The notes beneath the pieces are model-generated. The model was not told the DNA's origin. It saw nothing but the letters and a program-made list of their open reading frames with translations, and did not search any database. From ATM1 sp003577165 (GTDB lineage Bacteria; Armatimonadota; Fimbriimonadia; Fimbriimonadales; ATM1): a DNA stretch of 64,000 nt. Below are positions 33,127 through 42,248 of the stretch, piece by piece. The stretch lies in assembly GCA_030263715.1 (NCBI GenBank), contig SZPM01000004.1:124001-188000 (forward strand), in the 5' to 3' direction. Made by a program: the position numbers and the translations under genes. Numbering within the stretch: the stretch's first letter is position 1; each line of letters begins with the position of its first letter.

Positions 33127-34122
33127 TCAGAGCCCGTTCTCGCGATACATGTCCTCGATTGCACGCGCGACTCGCAGGGCGGAGTCCATCGAGCAGCCGT
33201 GGCGCGGCTTGCCGCTTTCGATTGAGACGAGCGCGTCCTCCAGTTCATACCGATAATTCAGATTGCCGTCGAAGTTGGCGGTGCTGTGTTTATGCGTGCT
33301 CTCCGCGCCCGTGTCCCAATCACGGACGAGCAGTGAAGCGATCGGAGGGTGTATGCCGACGTCGAGGGTTCCGTTCGTTCCGTACAGTTCGATGTTCCAC
33401 GTCGTGATCCAGTCGTTAGCCTCCCAACCGCACACATCTCCGGCAAGCAAGACGTCACCGAACTGCAGAATCATCGCAGCCGAGTCTTCGAACGGGTGGG
33501 GGGGCATCCCTGCGAGGGCAGAGATCACGGACTTCTGTGCGGACAAGTCGCCCAGGAAGAGCATGAGCAGGTCCAGCATGTGGCAGAAGTCCAGATACAC
33601 CATGCCGCCTCGATCTCGAGTGTCGGTGAACCACTCGTTCGTCAACCACGGGCTCATCACTGCCGCGTGAAAGCGACCCGTTGTCACGCGTCCGATGCGT
33701 CCTGAGTGGTGTTGCTCCAGCGCCCACCTCACAGACGGGGAGTAGCGAAGGTGGTAGCCAACCTGACAGAAGACCCCCGTCTCGTGGACGGTTTGCGCCA
33801 GTTCCTCCAGGCGCGCAGGAGACTCCGCCCCGGGCTTCTCGACGAGAATCGCCTTGCCCTCGCGCGCGCAAAGGGTGGCGAATTCGGAGCACTGCGCATT
33901 TGTGCCGTCAATGATGACGAGATCGACGTCCGGCCGAATCGCTTCGCTGAAGTCCTCAAACAGCGGCACGCCGAATTGCTCAGCCGTTGATTTCGCGCAC
34001 CCCGGGTCGGGATCCCATAGGCCGGCGACTTCGCATTCTTCGATGGACTTCGCAGCAAGAAGCCTGCCGGCAGCGTGGGGATGGGAAACGCAGACGAATG
34101 CGACGCGGCGCGTGGAGTTCAC
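33127..34122 (-). CDS. Gfo/Idh/MocA family NAD(P)-dependent oxidoreductase
   Basis: A 331-residue Rossmann protein. The N-terminal RRVAFVCVSHPHAAGRLLA replaces the usual GxGxxG loop with a serine/histidine-rich one. ILVEKPGAESPARL holds the EKP motif with the catalytic Lys, and VGYHLRYSPSVRWAL is the next family motif. A GFO_IDH_MocA_C domain fills the rest. The substrate is probably a sugar or inositol but is unknown. I prefer GTG 34122 because TATGCT lies 7 bases before it. The ATG at 34134 lies inside that hexamer and would add four residues. Confidence 0.85.
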   Translation of the reverse strand: MNSTRRVAFVCVSHPHAAGRLLAAKSIEECEVAGLWDPDPGCAKSTAEQFGVPLFEDFSEAIRPDVDLVIIDGTNAQCSEFATLCAREGKAILVEKPGAESPARLEELAQTVHETGVFCQVGYHLRYSPSVRWALEQHHSGRIGRVTTGRFHAAVMSPWLTNEWFTDTRDRGGMVYLDFCHMLDLLMLFLGDLSAQKSVISALAGMPPHPFEDSAAMILQFGDVLLAGDVCGWEANDWITTWNIELYGTNGTLDVGIHPPIASLLVRDWDTGAESTHKHSTANFDGNLNYRYELEDALVSIESGKPRHGCSMDSALRVARAIEDMYRENGL

Positions 34123-34129
34123 GCGCCGT

Positions 34130-34135
34130 AGCATA
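34130..34135 (-). promoter_or_regulatory. Predicted -10 element, leaderless oxidoreductase gene
   Basis: TATGCT on the minus strand, 7 bases, then GTG 34122. If correct it excludes the ATG at 34134 as start, since that codon lies within the hexamer. Confidence 0.4.
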
Positions 34136-34152
34136 CACGCGCTTCTTCGCGG

Positions 34153-35031
34153 CTACGGAAGCCGTAATCCGCCGAGGAACTCGATGCGCTGTTTGGCGAT
34201 TTCGGCGAACGGGCCGTCCGGCTCCTTGGCGAGGTAAGCCTGAAGCGCGGAGATGGCGCCTTCGGTTAGGCCGCTCTTCATCCGAGCGATACCCAGGTGG
34301 AACCAGCTGGATGCAGGGCAGTTCGGGTCGGACGTGGCCGCCTCGTAGGCCCTGATGGCGTCCGAGGTCCGGCCGAGGGCGACATAGGAGGCTGCCGCGT
34401 TGGACAGGTAGACCCCTCGTCCGTCCGGGTTGAGTTCGGCTGCAGCCTGGTGCCTTTCGGCAGCCTCGGCGTACCGGCCCAAGCGATAGAGGATCGAGCC
34501 AGCGTTGTTGAAGTAGGAGTCCTCGTCGGGGCCGAGGGCGATGGCGATGTTCGCCGCCGCAAGCGCCTCGTCCAACTCTCCGAGACCGACGCGAGCCAGA
34601 GAAATCTCTGCCCAGGCGGCGGCATGGCCCGAGTCGTATTTGAGGGCGCCGGTCAGCGATTCGATCGCCTCCCGCCAGAGCCCTCCTCGCACCTGACTCC
34701 GGCCGCTCGCCATGGCTGCGTCCAGCGCCGCCAGACGATCCTCCTCCTTCATGGAGGGAGGCATCGCGAGCGGCAAGTGGATTCCGTTTGGTTCGACCAG
34801 CACGCGGGGCAGGATGAACGTCCGTTTCCCACTCTTGATTCGGACCTCGTAGACGCCGGTCTCCAATCCTGAAAACTCGAAACGTCCGCCCCCTTGAAGC
34901 TCGGCATGGCGCTTGGAGCCGTCCGCAAGAACGACGCTGACGGTAACTTTTCCAGGCTTGGCGTCCTGGACGCTAACGGTGCCGCTGAGGGTTGCGGCCG
35001 CTGCGACGACGAACGATAGGATTGAAGTCAT
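34153..35031 (-). CDS. Exported TPR-repeat protein
   Basis: A 292-residue protein with a short signal peptide (ILSFVVAAAATLSGT). A small beta domain covers about 20-90 (TVSVVLADGSKRHAELQGGGRFEFSGLETGVYEVRI), like a carboxypeptidase regulatory or Ig-like fold. At least four TPR units follow, including AAAWAEISLARVGLGELDEALAAANIAIALGP and DSYFNNAGSILYRLGRYAEAAERHQAAAELNP. TPR regions bind other proteins, and the partner is unknown. AGGAGG lies 8 bases before the ATG, so this gene is of the led type. Confidence 0.8.
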   Translation of the reverse strand: MTSILSFVVAAAATLSGTVSVQDAKPGKVTVSVVLADGSKRHAELQGGGRFEFSGLETGVYEVRIKSGKRTFILPRVLVEPNGIHLPLAMPPSMKEEDRLAALDAAMASGRSQVRGGLWREAIESLTGALKYDSGHAAAWAEISLARVGLGELDEALAAANIAIALGPDEDSYFNNAGSILYRLGRYAEAAERHQAAAELNPDGRGVYLSNAAASYVALGRTSDAIRAYEAATSDPNCPASSWFHLGIARMKSGLTEGAISALQAYLAKEPDGPFAEIAKQRIEFLGGLRLP

Positions 35032-35112
35032 TCTGCCACCTCCTGATGCGCAGTCTTGTTAAATGGACTCGGCGGCGCTTGAAAGGTTGCAATCAAGGTG
35101 CAAGTGCCGTGC

Positions 35113-35118
35113 CAGAAT
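35113..35118 (+). promoter_or_regulatory. Predicted -10 element, leaderless BtuF-like gene
   Basis: CAGAAT then 6 bases then ATG 35125. It matches the CAGAAT before the EMO-type gene. No ribosome-binding site. Confidence 0.3.
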
Positions 35119-35124
35119 AGCCCC

Positions 35125-35967
35125 ATGCTCCGCCGAGGCTGGCCGGTCCTGGCCGTGTTGTTTGTCACGTTGATCGGCTGCCAGGAAAAGCACTACCCGA
35201 TCGGCGGCAAATACCCGGAACAAGTGTACGTCCGGGTCGTCTCGCTGAGCCCAAGCGCAAGCGAACTGCTCGGCCTTCTCAACGCCGAGAACTCGATGAT
35301 TGGGAGGTCGGCAGCCTGCAACCGCCCGGAGTCTCTTCGCGACATTCCGATCATGGCCAACCCGGACCCGAATTTCGACCTGATCGTCTCAAATCAGGCT
35401 GACCTCGTGGTCGCGGACGCAGCCACCCTCGCTCCCCGGCATGTGGAAAAGTTGAAAGAACTCGGGATCAAACTCAAACTGATCAAGATCGATTCGGTAG
35501 ACGAGTGGATCGAGGCCGTCTGGGACCTCGCCGATATGTTCATGGCGCAATCCACGGCGAGCAAGGAGATCGACCGCGTCACCGAAGCAATGAAGAAGGG
35601 GGAGATCGACCCGATTCGTCCGCAGCCCGTGGCCCTCGTCGCCATGGGGGCGGGCAAGCCGTGGGTCGCAGGAACGGAGAGTTTTCAGGCCGACATCCTC
35701 CGTAAGGCAGGCGCGAAAGTCGTTGGGCCGACGGGCAATCGGTTCGTGACCGTGAGCCCGGAGCAGATCCTGGAGTGGAACCCGGACGTCGTTTTCGTGA
35801 GCGACAATCCGGACGATTACTACAAATCTCCTGCTTGGGCAGCTACGAAGGCGGGCAAGACGCACCACATCGTGGGTGTCAATCCCGATCTTTTGCTCCG
35901 AGCCGGAGCGCGGGTGGCGGACCTGCTGAATTCCGTGCATGACGAATTGGTCCGGTCACGAGAGTAG
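35125..35967 (+). CDS. BtuF/FhuD-like periplasmic binding lipoprotein
   Basis: A 280-residue protein with signal peptide MLRRGWPVLAVLFVTLIGC (lipobox LIGC, Cys19). The mature part is a TroA-type two-lobe binding fold: VRVVSLSPSASELLGLL, RSAACNRPESLRDIPIMANPDPNFDLIVSNQADLVVA, and VTVSPEQILEWNPDVVF near the C terminus. These are typical of cobalamin or ferric-siderophore binding proteins. No permease or ATPase follows, so the ligand cannot be assigned. I use ATG 35125. A GTG at 35098 would add nine residues before the signal peptide. Confidence 0.85.
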   Translation: MLRRGWPVLAVLFVTLIGCQEKHYPIGGKYPEQVYVRVVSLSPSASELLGLLNAENSMIGRSAACNRPESLRDIPIMANPDPNFDLIVSNQADLVVADAATLAPRHVEKLKELGIKLKLIKIDSVDEWIEAVWDLADMFMAQSTASKEIDRVTEAMKKGEIDPIRPQPVALVAMGAGKPWVAGTESFQADILRKAGAKVVGPTGNRFVTVSPEQILEWNPDVVFVSDNPDDYYKSPAWAATKAGKTHHIVGVNPDLLLRAGARVADLLNSVHDELVRSRE

Positions 35968-35993
35968 GCCGGTCGAGGGAGGGACAAATCGAG

Positions 35994-36839
35994 ATGGGAC
36001 AAGCCGAAATCGGAGTCTTCGGAGGTTCCGGTTTCTACTCGCTGCTGACGGATGTGCGCGAAGCGAAGGTGGATACGCCGTACGGCCCACCGAGTGATTC
36101 CGTCTTCTTGGCCGAAGTTGCGGGACGGAAGGTCGCTTTCCTTCCCAGGCACGGGAGGTCGCACAGCATCCCGCCCCACAGAATCAACTACAGAGCAAAC
36201 GTGTGGGCGATGAAGGCTCTCGGAGTGAAGGCTATCATCAGTCCCTGTGCGGCGGGCAGCCTTCAGGTACACGTCAAGCCCGGGGACTTCGTTCTCTGCG
36301 ATCAGTTCGTAGATCGCACAAACGGACGTGCGGACACGTTCTACGACGGCCCCATCACGACCCACGTAAGTTCTGCGCAAACCTATGACGCGGTCCTACG
36401 CGAGATTGCGGCGAAAGTGATTCGCGATCACGGCATCCCCCTGCATGAGCGGGGAACCGTCGTCGTCATCCAGGGACCCCGATTCAGCAGCGTTGCGGAG
36501 AGTCAGTGGTTCCATTCGCAGGGCTGGGAAGTCATTAACATGACGCAGTACCCTGAGGCGCATCTGTGTCGGGAACTCGGCATGGCGGTTGTGAACATCT
36601 CCTTGATCACTGACTACGACTCTGGCGTTCACGCAGGCACGGAAGCAGTGAATGCCGAGAGCGTTCTCGAGGTCTTTCAGAAAAACTCGGAACGAATACG
36701 CAAGGTGGTGCTGGACATGATCGCCGAGTTTCCACCTGACCTCGACGCGCTCGAGCCGACTTCGGCCTTGACCTTCTCGCGAGGAGACGGGCACGCGGCC
36801 GGTCCATTCGACATCAGACTTTTCGAAACACGTTTATGA
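35994..36839 (+). CDS. mtnP: S-methyl-5'-thioadenosine phosphorylase
   Basis: A 281-residue purine nucleoside phosphorylase that splits methylthioadenosine in methionine salvage. Motifs: IGVFGGSGFY (phosphate loop), FLPRHGRSHSIPPHRINYRAN, IISPCAAGSLQ and INMTQYPEAHLCRELGMA. The last motif, with D-Y-D in ITDYDSG, marks methylthioadenosine phosphorylase rather than PNP. GAGGGAGG lies 11 bases before the ATG. The stop overlaps the next gene by 4 bp, so it heads a plus-strand operon. Confidence 0.93.
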   Translation: MGQAEIGVFGGSGFYSLLTDVREAKVDTPYGPPSDSVFLAEVAGRKVAFLPRHGRSHSIPPHRINYRANVWAMKALGVKAIISPCAAGSLQVHVKPGDFVLCDQFVDRTNGRADTFYDGPITTHVSSAQTYDAVLREIAAKVIRDHGIPLHERGTVVVIQGPRFSSVAESQWFHSQGWEVINMTQYPEAHLCRELGMAVVNISLITDYDSGVHAGTEAVNAESVLEVFQKNSERIRKVVLDMIAEFPPDLDALEPTSALTFSRGDGHAAGPFDIRLFETRL

Positions 36840-39800
36840 AGATCGAATTGCGAGTCGCCGCTCTATTAGCGATCCATGCTGCCGTCGCTGCACAGGCGCA
36901 GTCCGGCGAGTGGATCAGCATCGGCAAGAAGACGTTCTTCGGATACCGCGACATTTACGGAAAGCAGATACCGGCGCAAGAGGTCGACATCAAGTTTCCG
37001 TCCAAGGCTCCCGTTACGTTTTCGAGTGACGTACCAGCCATAGAGTGGGGCGGGTGGAAGATTCAACTCAACGAGTTCGGCAACCTCGGACGCGCGTTTC
37101 GAGGCGCAGGCGGTTGGGATGAATTCCGCACGCTCTACGAGACTGCGCAACAGAGAATCGCAAGCGGAAAGACGAACGTGTGGAAGGTGCGGGCTGCGAT
37201 CTTTCGGCGAACCGAAGTGGAGTACCTCCGTGCCGACGGCGTGATGGAGATACAGGCCGGCTACATCAACAATCCGGAAGTCCTGTTCTGCTTGGAGACG
37301 TTCGCGCGCTACGAAGCCCTCGTCGAGGCGTTCACGCAGGGCGCAGTCGACGTGCAGATCGACGCAACGCTCGAAGAAGAGCCGATCTACGGGCGCTACT
37401 CCGCGACTGATACCTGGACCTACGATCCCTGGACCGCGGGCCATGAGTTTTTCACCAATCGCTTCAATCGCGGCGATTACGATGCGATCCTGTACTTCTT
37501 TCACCCCGGAGCGACACGCTCGTACAGTTTCGGCGGCACAGGCGGCCGCACGAACAACGCGACTCAGTCTTACGTGATCCTCTCCAACGGTAGAGAAGGC
37601 GGATTGAGAATCGGCCACACGGAGGCGATGTTGCACGAGTGGTTCCACCAGATCGAAGACACTTATCGCATCTGGGGATACGGCGACTGGGAGTACGCCT
37701 GGCCGCCAAACCTCCACGCGGCGGAGGTCAATGGCTATTCAGTTGACGAGGTCGGCTATACCGGCTGGTTTTCGTGGCTCCGCGACCTGATGTTCCACAG
37801 CGTCCGCCCCGGCATGTGGGAGAGATTATCGAACCGCGTGTCCCCGGACTGGGAACAAGCCTTTCTGCAAACCCATAGAGGCGACGGAAGGCTGTTCGAC
37901 TGGAAGGACGTCTCCGATGATCCGTGGGCGAAACTGCCCTATCTGCGTCCGGAGGACATCGCTGCCAGAATCGGCGCAGAATCGGTCGCGTTTCAAGGCG
38001 ATGGGCCTCTTCTCCTGGTAAAGCCGACGGGAGGAAAGTACCGGACGCCGATTCTCACCGCTCCTTCTGCGACCGACCACTCTCTGAACAACCACCTCAA
38101 TTTCAGAACCGAGGCGATGGCGCGCATCGGATACGGAGATCGCGACCTCTTGTTCGTCCGTTTCGACGTCGCGGACTTCGTCCTGTCGAACTTGGTTCCT
38201 GGTACGCCGTGCGTTCTTGGCTACATCGAAGTAGACGGACGCTTTATGGTCGTCGCAGACGCGCGCTTGAACAACGACGCCGCCTGCGAGGTGAACCTCC
38301 TTTCGTTCTCAAACGGCCCGGCGAGAATTTCTACTTCCGGCACGGACGAACCGCTCGTCGGACAATCGCCAGCGGTTTCATTCCGTTCCGATACGTCGGA
38401 CGTGCGCTACGTCGTCACCTCCTGGGAAGGCGACGCGGTTCGCATCAACGCCGCCGGACAGATTGGTGAAACGTCGAACGAAGCCGCCACCAGGCTTTTG
38501 CGGGTTACGGCCGTTCAGCAGGACGGCACGCGCTCCGAGCGACCGTTCGTCGTTCGTTGGCGCAGAGAAGTCGTTTCGACGCTCCGCGCCCAAGACACGG
38601 CGAGGGTCTCGTCTTCAACGCATAGGCTGGAACTCGTCCTTGAGAGTCCGGCCGCGGCGAAGGCTGTGGAATTGAGCGCCAGCGCGCCGACCGGATTCTC
38701 AATTCAAGGCTTGCCACCACAGGTTTCACTATCCGCAGGCGAAAAGCGAGTGATCCCGTTCACGTTGGAGGCTTCCGCTGACGCGACATTCGGACAATTC
38801 GAAATCGCCCTCGACATTCGCGTCGCCGGTTCCGCAGCTCCCGTGGACACACAGAGGCTGAGCCTCTTCCGGCAGGGCCCGGGTCTCCTCACGGAGGAGA
38901 CCTTCGAAAGCGGCGTGGGCACCTGGGGTGAACCTCGGGCGGATCGGAATGGATGGGAAGTCTCGACCGTCTCGGGGGGGGTCAACGGCAACTGTCTGCG
39001 AATCTTGGACACAGGCGGTTCGCTGTGGGGCCGAGTTAACTTCTTCGGCAAACGCTCGGAGAGCGGAGCGCTCGCTCCCGACAACATGGGGTACGACGCA
39101 GCCGACTACCCGATCCTCGACTTCTACTTGAAGACGACCGCCCATCACAACGTCGGCCTCGCCGTCACGCTCTCGAATGGGAAGCGGTATGTGGTGATGC
39201 TCGCCGGTCCCTATCATGAGCAATGGGGGGAGAGCGTGGAACTGCCACGCGCGTCGTTCATTCCCGACGGCCAGTGGCACAGAGTCGTGTACGATTTGGG
39301 TGCAGCGCTCGCTGCCGCTGCGGGGCCAGGCCCTCACGTCGTGGTTGACATAGGATTCGGCGACACTCGCCAGTTCAGCAGCAACCAGTGGCACGGAGAC
39401 TTCCGCAGCGAACACTTCGTAGACGAGGTTCGCATCGCCTCCTCGCCGAACGCTTCGTCGTTCGCGCCGCAGGTCGAGACGGATCCCGATACGGAGATCA
39501 AGGGGGGGGCGAATCCAACTTCGACAGACCTGCGCGAGCGAGCAAGAGCCGCCGCAAACCTAAAGGCCGAGTCCTCGCCTGAAGAGATCACAGCGGTGCG
39601 TGCTCTGCTCGCCGACACTTCTCCATTGGTCCGACTCAACGCGGTCCGGGCGTTCACCCGCGTGAAACTCCCGGAGGTCGTGCCGGATCTCGTGCGAAGA
39701 ATGGTCGCAGACGCCGAGCCGCGCATCGGGATGTGGGCCGCACGGGCGCTCGCCTACCAGGACACGGAAGAGGCATGGGCAGCGCTGGCCGAAATGCCGA

Positions 39801-40507
39801 GAACGCGAAGGTACGGCGACCTGCCAGCCGCCGAAGCCGCCCTGCAACTCGGTACCAGAAAGGATCCTAAGTACCTGAAAGACCTGATCGTGATGTTCGC
39901 CTGCTCGTCCGCCTTAGGCCGCAGAGCCGGCGCCCAGGGCATCGGCCAGATCCCTGGCGAAGCCGCTCAAGGCGCGCTGATGACCTTCATCCACGACGTC
40001 GATCCGTTCAACCGATGGGAGGTCACGCGACTCGCCGACGTCGCCTTCGATCCCGCCGCGCGGCAGGTCGAATTCGGGAGCGTCAATGACGAGTCCAACC
40101 GTGTTCGCGCCGTCAGTTACGCGAAGTTGACGAGGAGCGCGGACCCCGTGCTCCGGTCGCGAGGCTACATCGGCCTCAAGGAGGACGATCCGGACATTCG
40201 ACGGATCATCCTCGAAGAGCTCGCAAGTCAGCCTTCGCCTCAGCACGCACCTCAAGTTTCGCCGTTGCTCACAGATCCCGACCCCGATGTGCGAGCGGCG
40301 GCCGTGCAGGCCCTCCTGACAATAGACCCGGCTGCCGTCGCTGCTGCTGCCCAGGCTTGGGAGAGGGAGAACTACCGTCAGGTCCTCATTCCTCTGCTCT
40401 CGGCCGGTAAGGCAGGAAAATTGCGGTTGCCTGCTGGGTTTCTGGATCGCCTCGCCTCGCACCGCGACGCTGAGGTGCGCAAACTCGTATCGGAGATAAG
40501 GAGATGA
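36836..40507 (+). CDS. Giant secreted protein: HExxH region, jelly-roll domain, HEAT repeats
   Basis: A 1223-residue protein with signal peptide MKIELRVAALLAIHAAVAAQA. A zinc-metallopeptidase motif H267-E-W-F-H271 lies in AMLHEWFHQIEDTY, with acidic and His residues downstream (LHAAEVNGY) that may give the third ligand. Residues about 600-680 resemble a NEW3-type beta sandwich (FSIQGLPPQVSLSAGEKRVIPF). About 690-885 look like a carbohydrate-binding jelly roll (EETFESGVGTWGE, NGNCLRILDTGGS). About 905-1223 are HEAT repeats (SPLVRLNAVRAFTRVKLPEVVPDLVRRM). No known family covers it. It overlaps mtnP and rpiB by 4 bp on each side. Confidence 0.75.
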   Translation: MKIELRVAALLAIHAAVAAQAQSGEWISIGKKTFFGYRDIYGKQIPAQEVDIKFPSKAPVTFSSDVPAIEWGGWKIQLNEFGNLGRAFRGAGGWDEFRTLYETAQQRIASGKTNVWKVRAAIFRRTEVEYLRADGVMEIQAGYINNPEVLFCLETFARYEALVEAFTQGAVDVQIDATLEEEPIYGRYSATDTWTYDPWTAGHEFFTNRFNRGDYDAILYFFHPGATRSYSFGGTGGRTNNATQSYVILSNGREGGLRIGHTEAMLHEWFHQIEDTYRIWGYGDWEYAWPPNLHAAEVNGYSVDEVGYTGWFSWLRDLMFHSVRPGMWERLSNRVSPDWEQAFLQTHRGDGRLFDWKDVSDDPWAKLPYLRPEDIAARIGAESVAFQGDGPLLLVKPTGGKYRTPILTAPSATDHSLNNHLNFRTEAMARIGYGDRDLLFVRFDVADFVLSNLVPGTPCVLGYIEVDGRFMVVADARLNNDAACEVNLLSFSNGPARISTSGTDEPLVGQSPAVSFRSDTSDVRYVVTSWEGDAVRINAAGQIGETSNEAATRLLRVTAVQQDGTRSERPFVVRWRREVVSTLRAQDTARVSSSTHRLELVLESPAAAKAVELSASAPTGFSIQGLPPQVSLSAGEKRVIPFTLEASADATFGQFEIALDIRVAGSAAPVDTQRLSLFRQGPGLLTEETFESGVGTWGEPRADRNGWEVSTVSGGVNGNCLRILDTGGSLWGRVNFFGKRSESGALAPDNMGYDAADYPILDFYLKTTAHHNVGLAVTLSNGKRYVVMLAGPYHEQWGESVELPRASFIPDGQWHRVVYDLGAALAAAAGPGPHVVVDIGFGDTRQFSSNQWHGDFRSEHFVDEVRIASSPNASSFAPQVETDPDTEIKGGANPTSTDLRERARAAANLKAESSPEEITAVRALLADTSPLVRLNAVRAFTRVKLPEVVPDLVRRMVADAEPRIGMWAARALAYQDTEEAWAALAEMPRTRRYGDLPAAEAALQLGTRKDPKYLKDLIVMFACSSALGRRAGAQGIGQIPGEAAQGALMTFIHDVDPFNRWEVTRLADVAFDPAARQVEFGSVNDESNRVRAVSYAKLTRSADPVLRSRGYIGLKEDDPDIRRIILEELASQPSPQHAPQVSPLLTDPDPDVRAAAVQALLTIDPAAVAAAAQAWERENYRQVLIPLLSAGKAGKLRLPAGFLDRLASHRDAEVRKLVSEIRR

Positions 40508-40968
40508 GGACCGTCGTGCTCGGATCGGACCACGCTGGATTTGCCCTCCGGCGCATTTTGACCACGCGCCTCGTCGACCTCGGATACGCAGTCTCCGAGT
40601 ACGGCGCGACCGATGAGACCGCCTACGACTACCCTGATGCGGCCCGCGAAGTCGCCCGCCGGGTCTCCAAAGGGGAAGCCGACTTTGGAGTTCTCATCTG
40701 CGGCACGGGCATCGGCATGTCGATGGCCGCCAACAAGTGCCCGGAGATTCGAGCGGCCGTTGCCTGGAACGAGGAGTCGGCTCGGCTGACGCGCGAGCAC
40801 AACCACGCGAACGTCCTCTGCCTGGGCGCGCGACTCATCGAGCCGGACGAAGCGGTCAAAATCCTCGAAGCGTTCCTGAGCGCGGCCCCGAGCATGGAAC
40901 CCCGCCACGTGCGAAGGGTTCAGAAGATACGAGAACTCGGTGAGTGCACAGGCGCGCCGAGCACGTAA
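40504..40968 (+). CDS. rpiB: Ribose 5-phosphate isomerase B
   Basis: A 154-residue pentose-phosphate enzyme that interconverts ribose 5-phosphate and ribulose 5-phosphate. Motifs: VVLGSDHAGFALR, YDYPDAAREVA and LICGTGIGMSMAANK (catalytic Cys and anion hole), then HNHANVLCLGARL. Its ATG overlaps the stop of the giant HEAT protein as ATGA, so a housekeeping gene is coupled to a secreted protein gene. Confidence 0.95.
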   Translation: MRTVVLGSDHAGFALRRILTTRLVDLGYAVSEYGATDETAYDYPDAAREVARRVSKGEADFGVLICGTGIGMSMAANKCPEIRAAVAWNEESARLTREHNHANVLCLGARLIEPDEAVKILEAFLSAAPSMEPRHVRRVQKIRELGECTGAPST

Positions 40969-40996
40969 GCAACACCCAGTTTAAGGAAGCGCCAAC

Positions 40997-42247
40997 TTGT
41001 CCCGCAGATCGACCCTCTTCTTAGCGACTTTTTTCCTTGTCGGATTCGCGGGCATCGCGACGGGCTGGCTCCTTCGCAACAAGTACGAGGCGGATCAGGG
41101 CATCTTCCCCGATAACGCGGAGTCCGAATACGTCGCATCGGCGGACGGACGAACCGACACTGCGCGGCCCCTGGGTGGGCGCAGTTCGACCGCCTACTTC
41201 GATGATGTTCGCCGCATCGTCGAAAGCCAATACGTTGACAAGGTAATCGACGAAACGGGACTAGCGCGCGGAGCGCTCGAGTCGCTTCTCGGCGAACTGC
41301 GCGACCCAGGCTCGCGCTACTACGATCCGGAACAGTTCAAGCGGTTTCGCGATGGCCTCGAAGGAAGGCTGTCGGGAATCGGCGCAGACGTGGCGATCCT
41401 CGTGTCCGGGACGGAAGAGCATCCCCAACTTCCCGTCACGATCGTCTCCGTTCCCCAAGGGAGCCCTGCGGCGAAAGCCGGGCTGAAGAGCGGTGACGTG
41501 ATCGAAGAGATCTCTGGCTCTTGGGTGGCGAGCCGATCGCTTTTTGATGAGTTGACCGTCGCGAGCACGATGGTCGGTCAAGGCAAACTGACGCGAGAAG
41601 AGTTTGACGCCCTGTTCGAAGACGCTCGGCGCCGGTTCGAATCGATGATATCGGTCATCGAAGCGATCGACAAACTTCAGACGAACGGCGAGGCTGTGGA
41701 TCTCATCGTGATACGAGCCGGCAAGCCGCTAAAGGTCAAGGCACAGCGTACCGGCTTCAACCTTCAACCGCAAGCACCTTCGGGCAACACCCTCGCGATC
41801 CGCCTGTTTACAGATGAGACACCAGAGCGTTTGCGTGAGTTTCTGCAAAACCGAACAGGAGTGATTCTCGACCTTCGCGACAATTACGGCGGGTCCGTAA
41901 CTGCGATGGAAGAGTGCCTGGAATTGCTGCTGGAGCCTGGCGCATACGCGAAACTGGAGACCGAGCCCGGCGCGCCGCCGCGTGAACTTCGCATTGTCGG
42001 TCGTGGCGACCCATCCGTAAAGGGCAAGGTTCTGGTCAACTCCGGTACGGCGAGGATTGCGGAAGTGTTCGCTTCCGCCCTGTCGGAGTCCGGCAGATTC
42101 GAGCTGGAGGGGGGGCCGACTTTTGGACTGGGACTGAAGATCGATGTGCACGAACTGCCCGACGGCAGCGGCTTCACTCTAACTTCCGGGCGGTACCATT
42201 CGCTGAGAGGACGTCCGCTTTCCAAGTCCACCTGGGGGGGGAAGTAG
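40997..42247 (+). CDS. S41-family paralog with lost catalytic residues (pseudoprotease)
   Basis: A 416-residue protein with an N-terminal helix (LFLATFFLVGFAGIATGWLL), a PDZ domain (LPVTIVSVPQGSPAAKAGLKSGDVIEEI) and an S41 fold (VILDLRDNYGGSVTAME). Aligned with the next gene, the catalytic Ser is Arg353 (TARIAE instead of TASAAE), the catalytic Lys is Leu378 (TFGLGL instead of TYGKAV) and the Gln is Ile382. It is therefore probably inactive and may act as scaffold or regulator. TTG start with AAGGA 9 bases upstream. Confidence 0.85.
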   Translation: MSRRSTLFLATFFLVGFAGIATGWLLRNKYEADQGIFPDNAESEYVASADGRTDTARPLGGRSSTAYFDDVRRIVESQYVDKVIDETGLARGALESLLGELRDPGSRYYDPEQFKRFRDGLEGRLSGIGADVAILVSGTEEHPQLPVTIVSVPQGSPAAKAGLKSGDVIEEISGSWVASRSLFDELTVASTMVGQGKLTREEFDALFEDARRRFESMISVIEAIDKLQTNGEAVDLIVIRAGKPLKVKAQRTGFNLQPQAPSGNTLAIRLFTDETPERLREFLQNRTGVILDLRDNYGGSVTAMEECLELLLEPGAYAKLETEPGAPPRELRIVGRGDPSVKGKVLVNSGTARIAEVFASALSESGRFELEGGPTFGLGLKIDVHELPDGSGFTLTSGRYHSLRGRPLSKSTWGGK

Positions 42248-42248
42248 G

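Noticed and set aside
25198..35125. Extending the leaderless class to tig, clpX, phoU and the CNNM gene
   Set aside because: Candidate hexamers lie 13-30 bases upstream or are absent, so these do not fit the 6-10 base rule.
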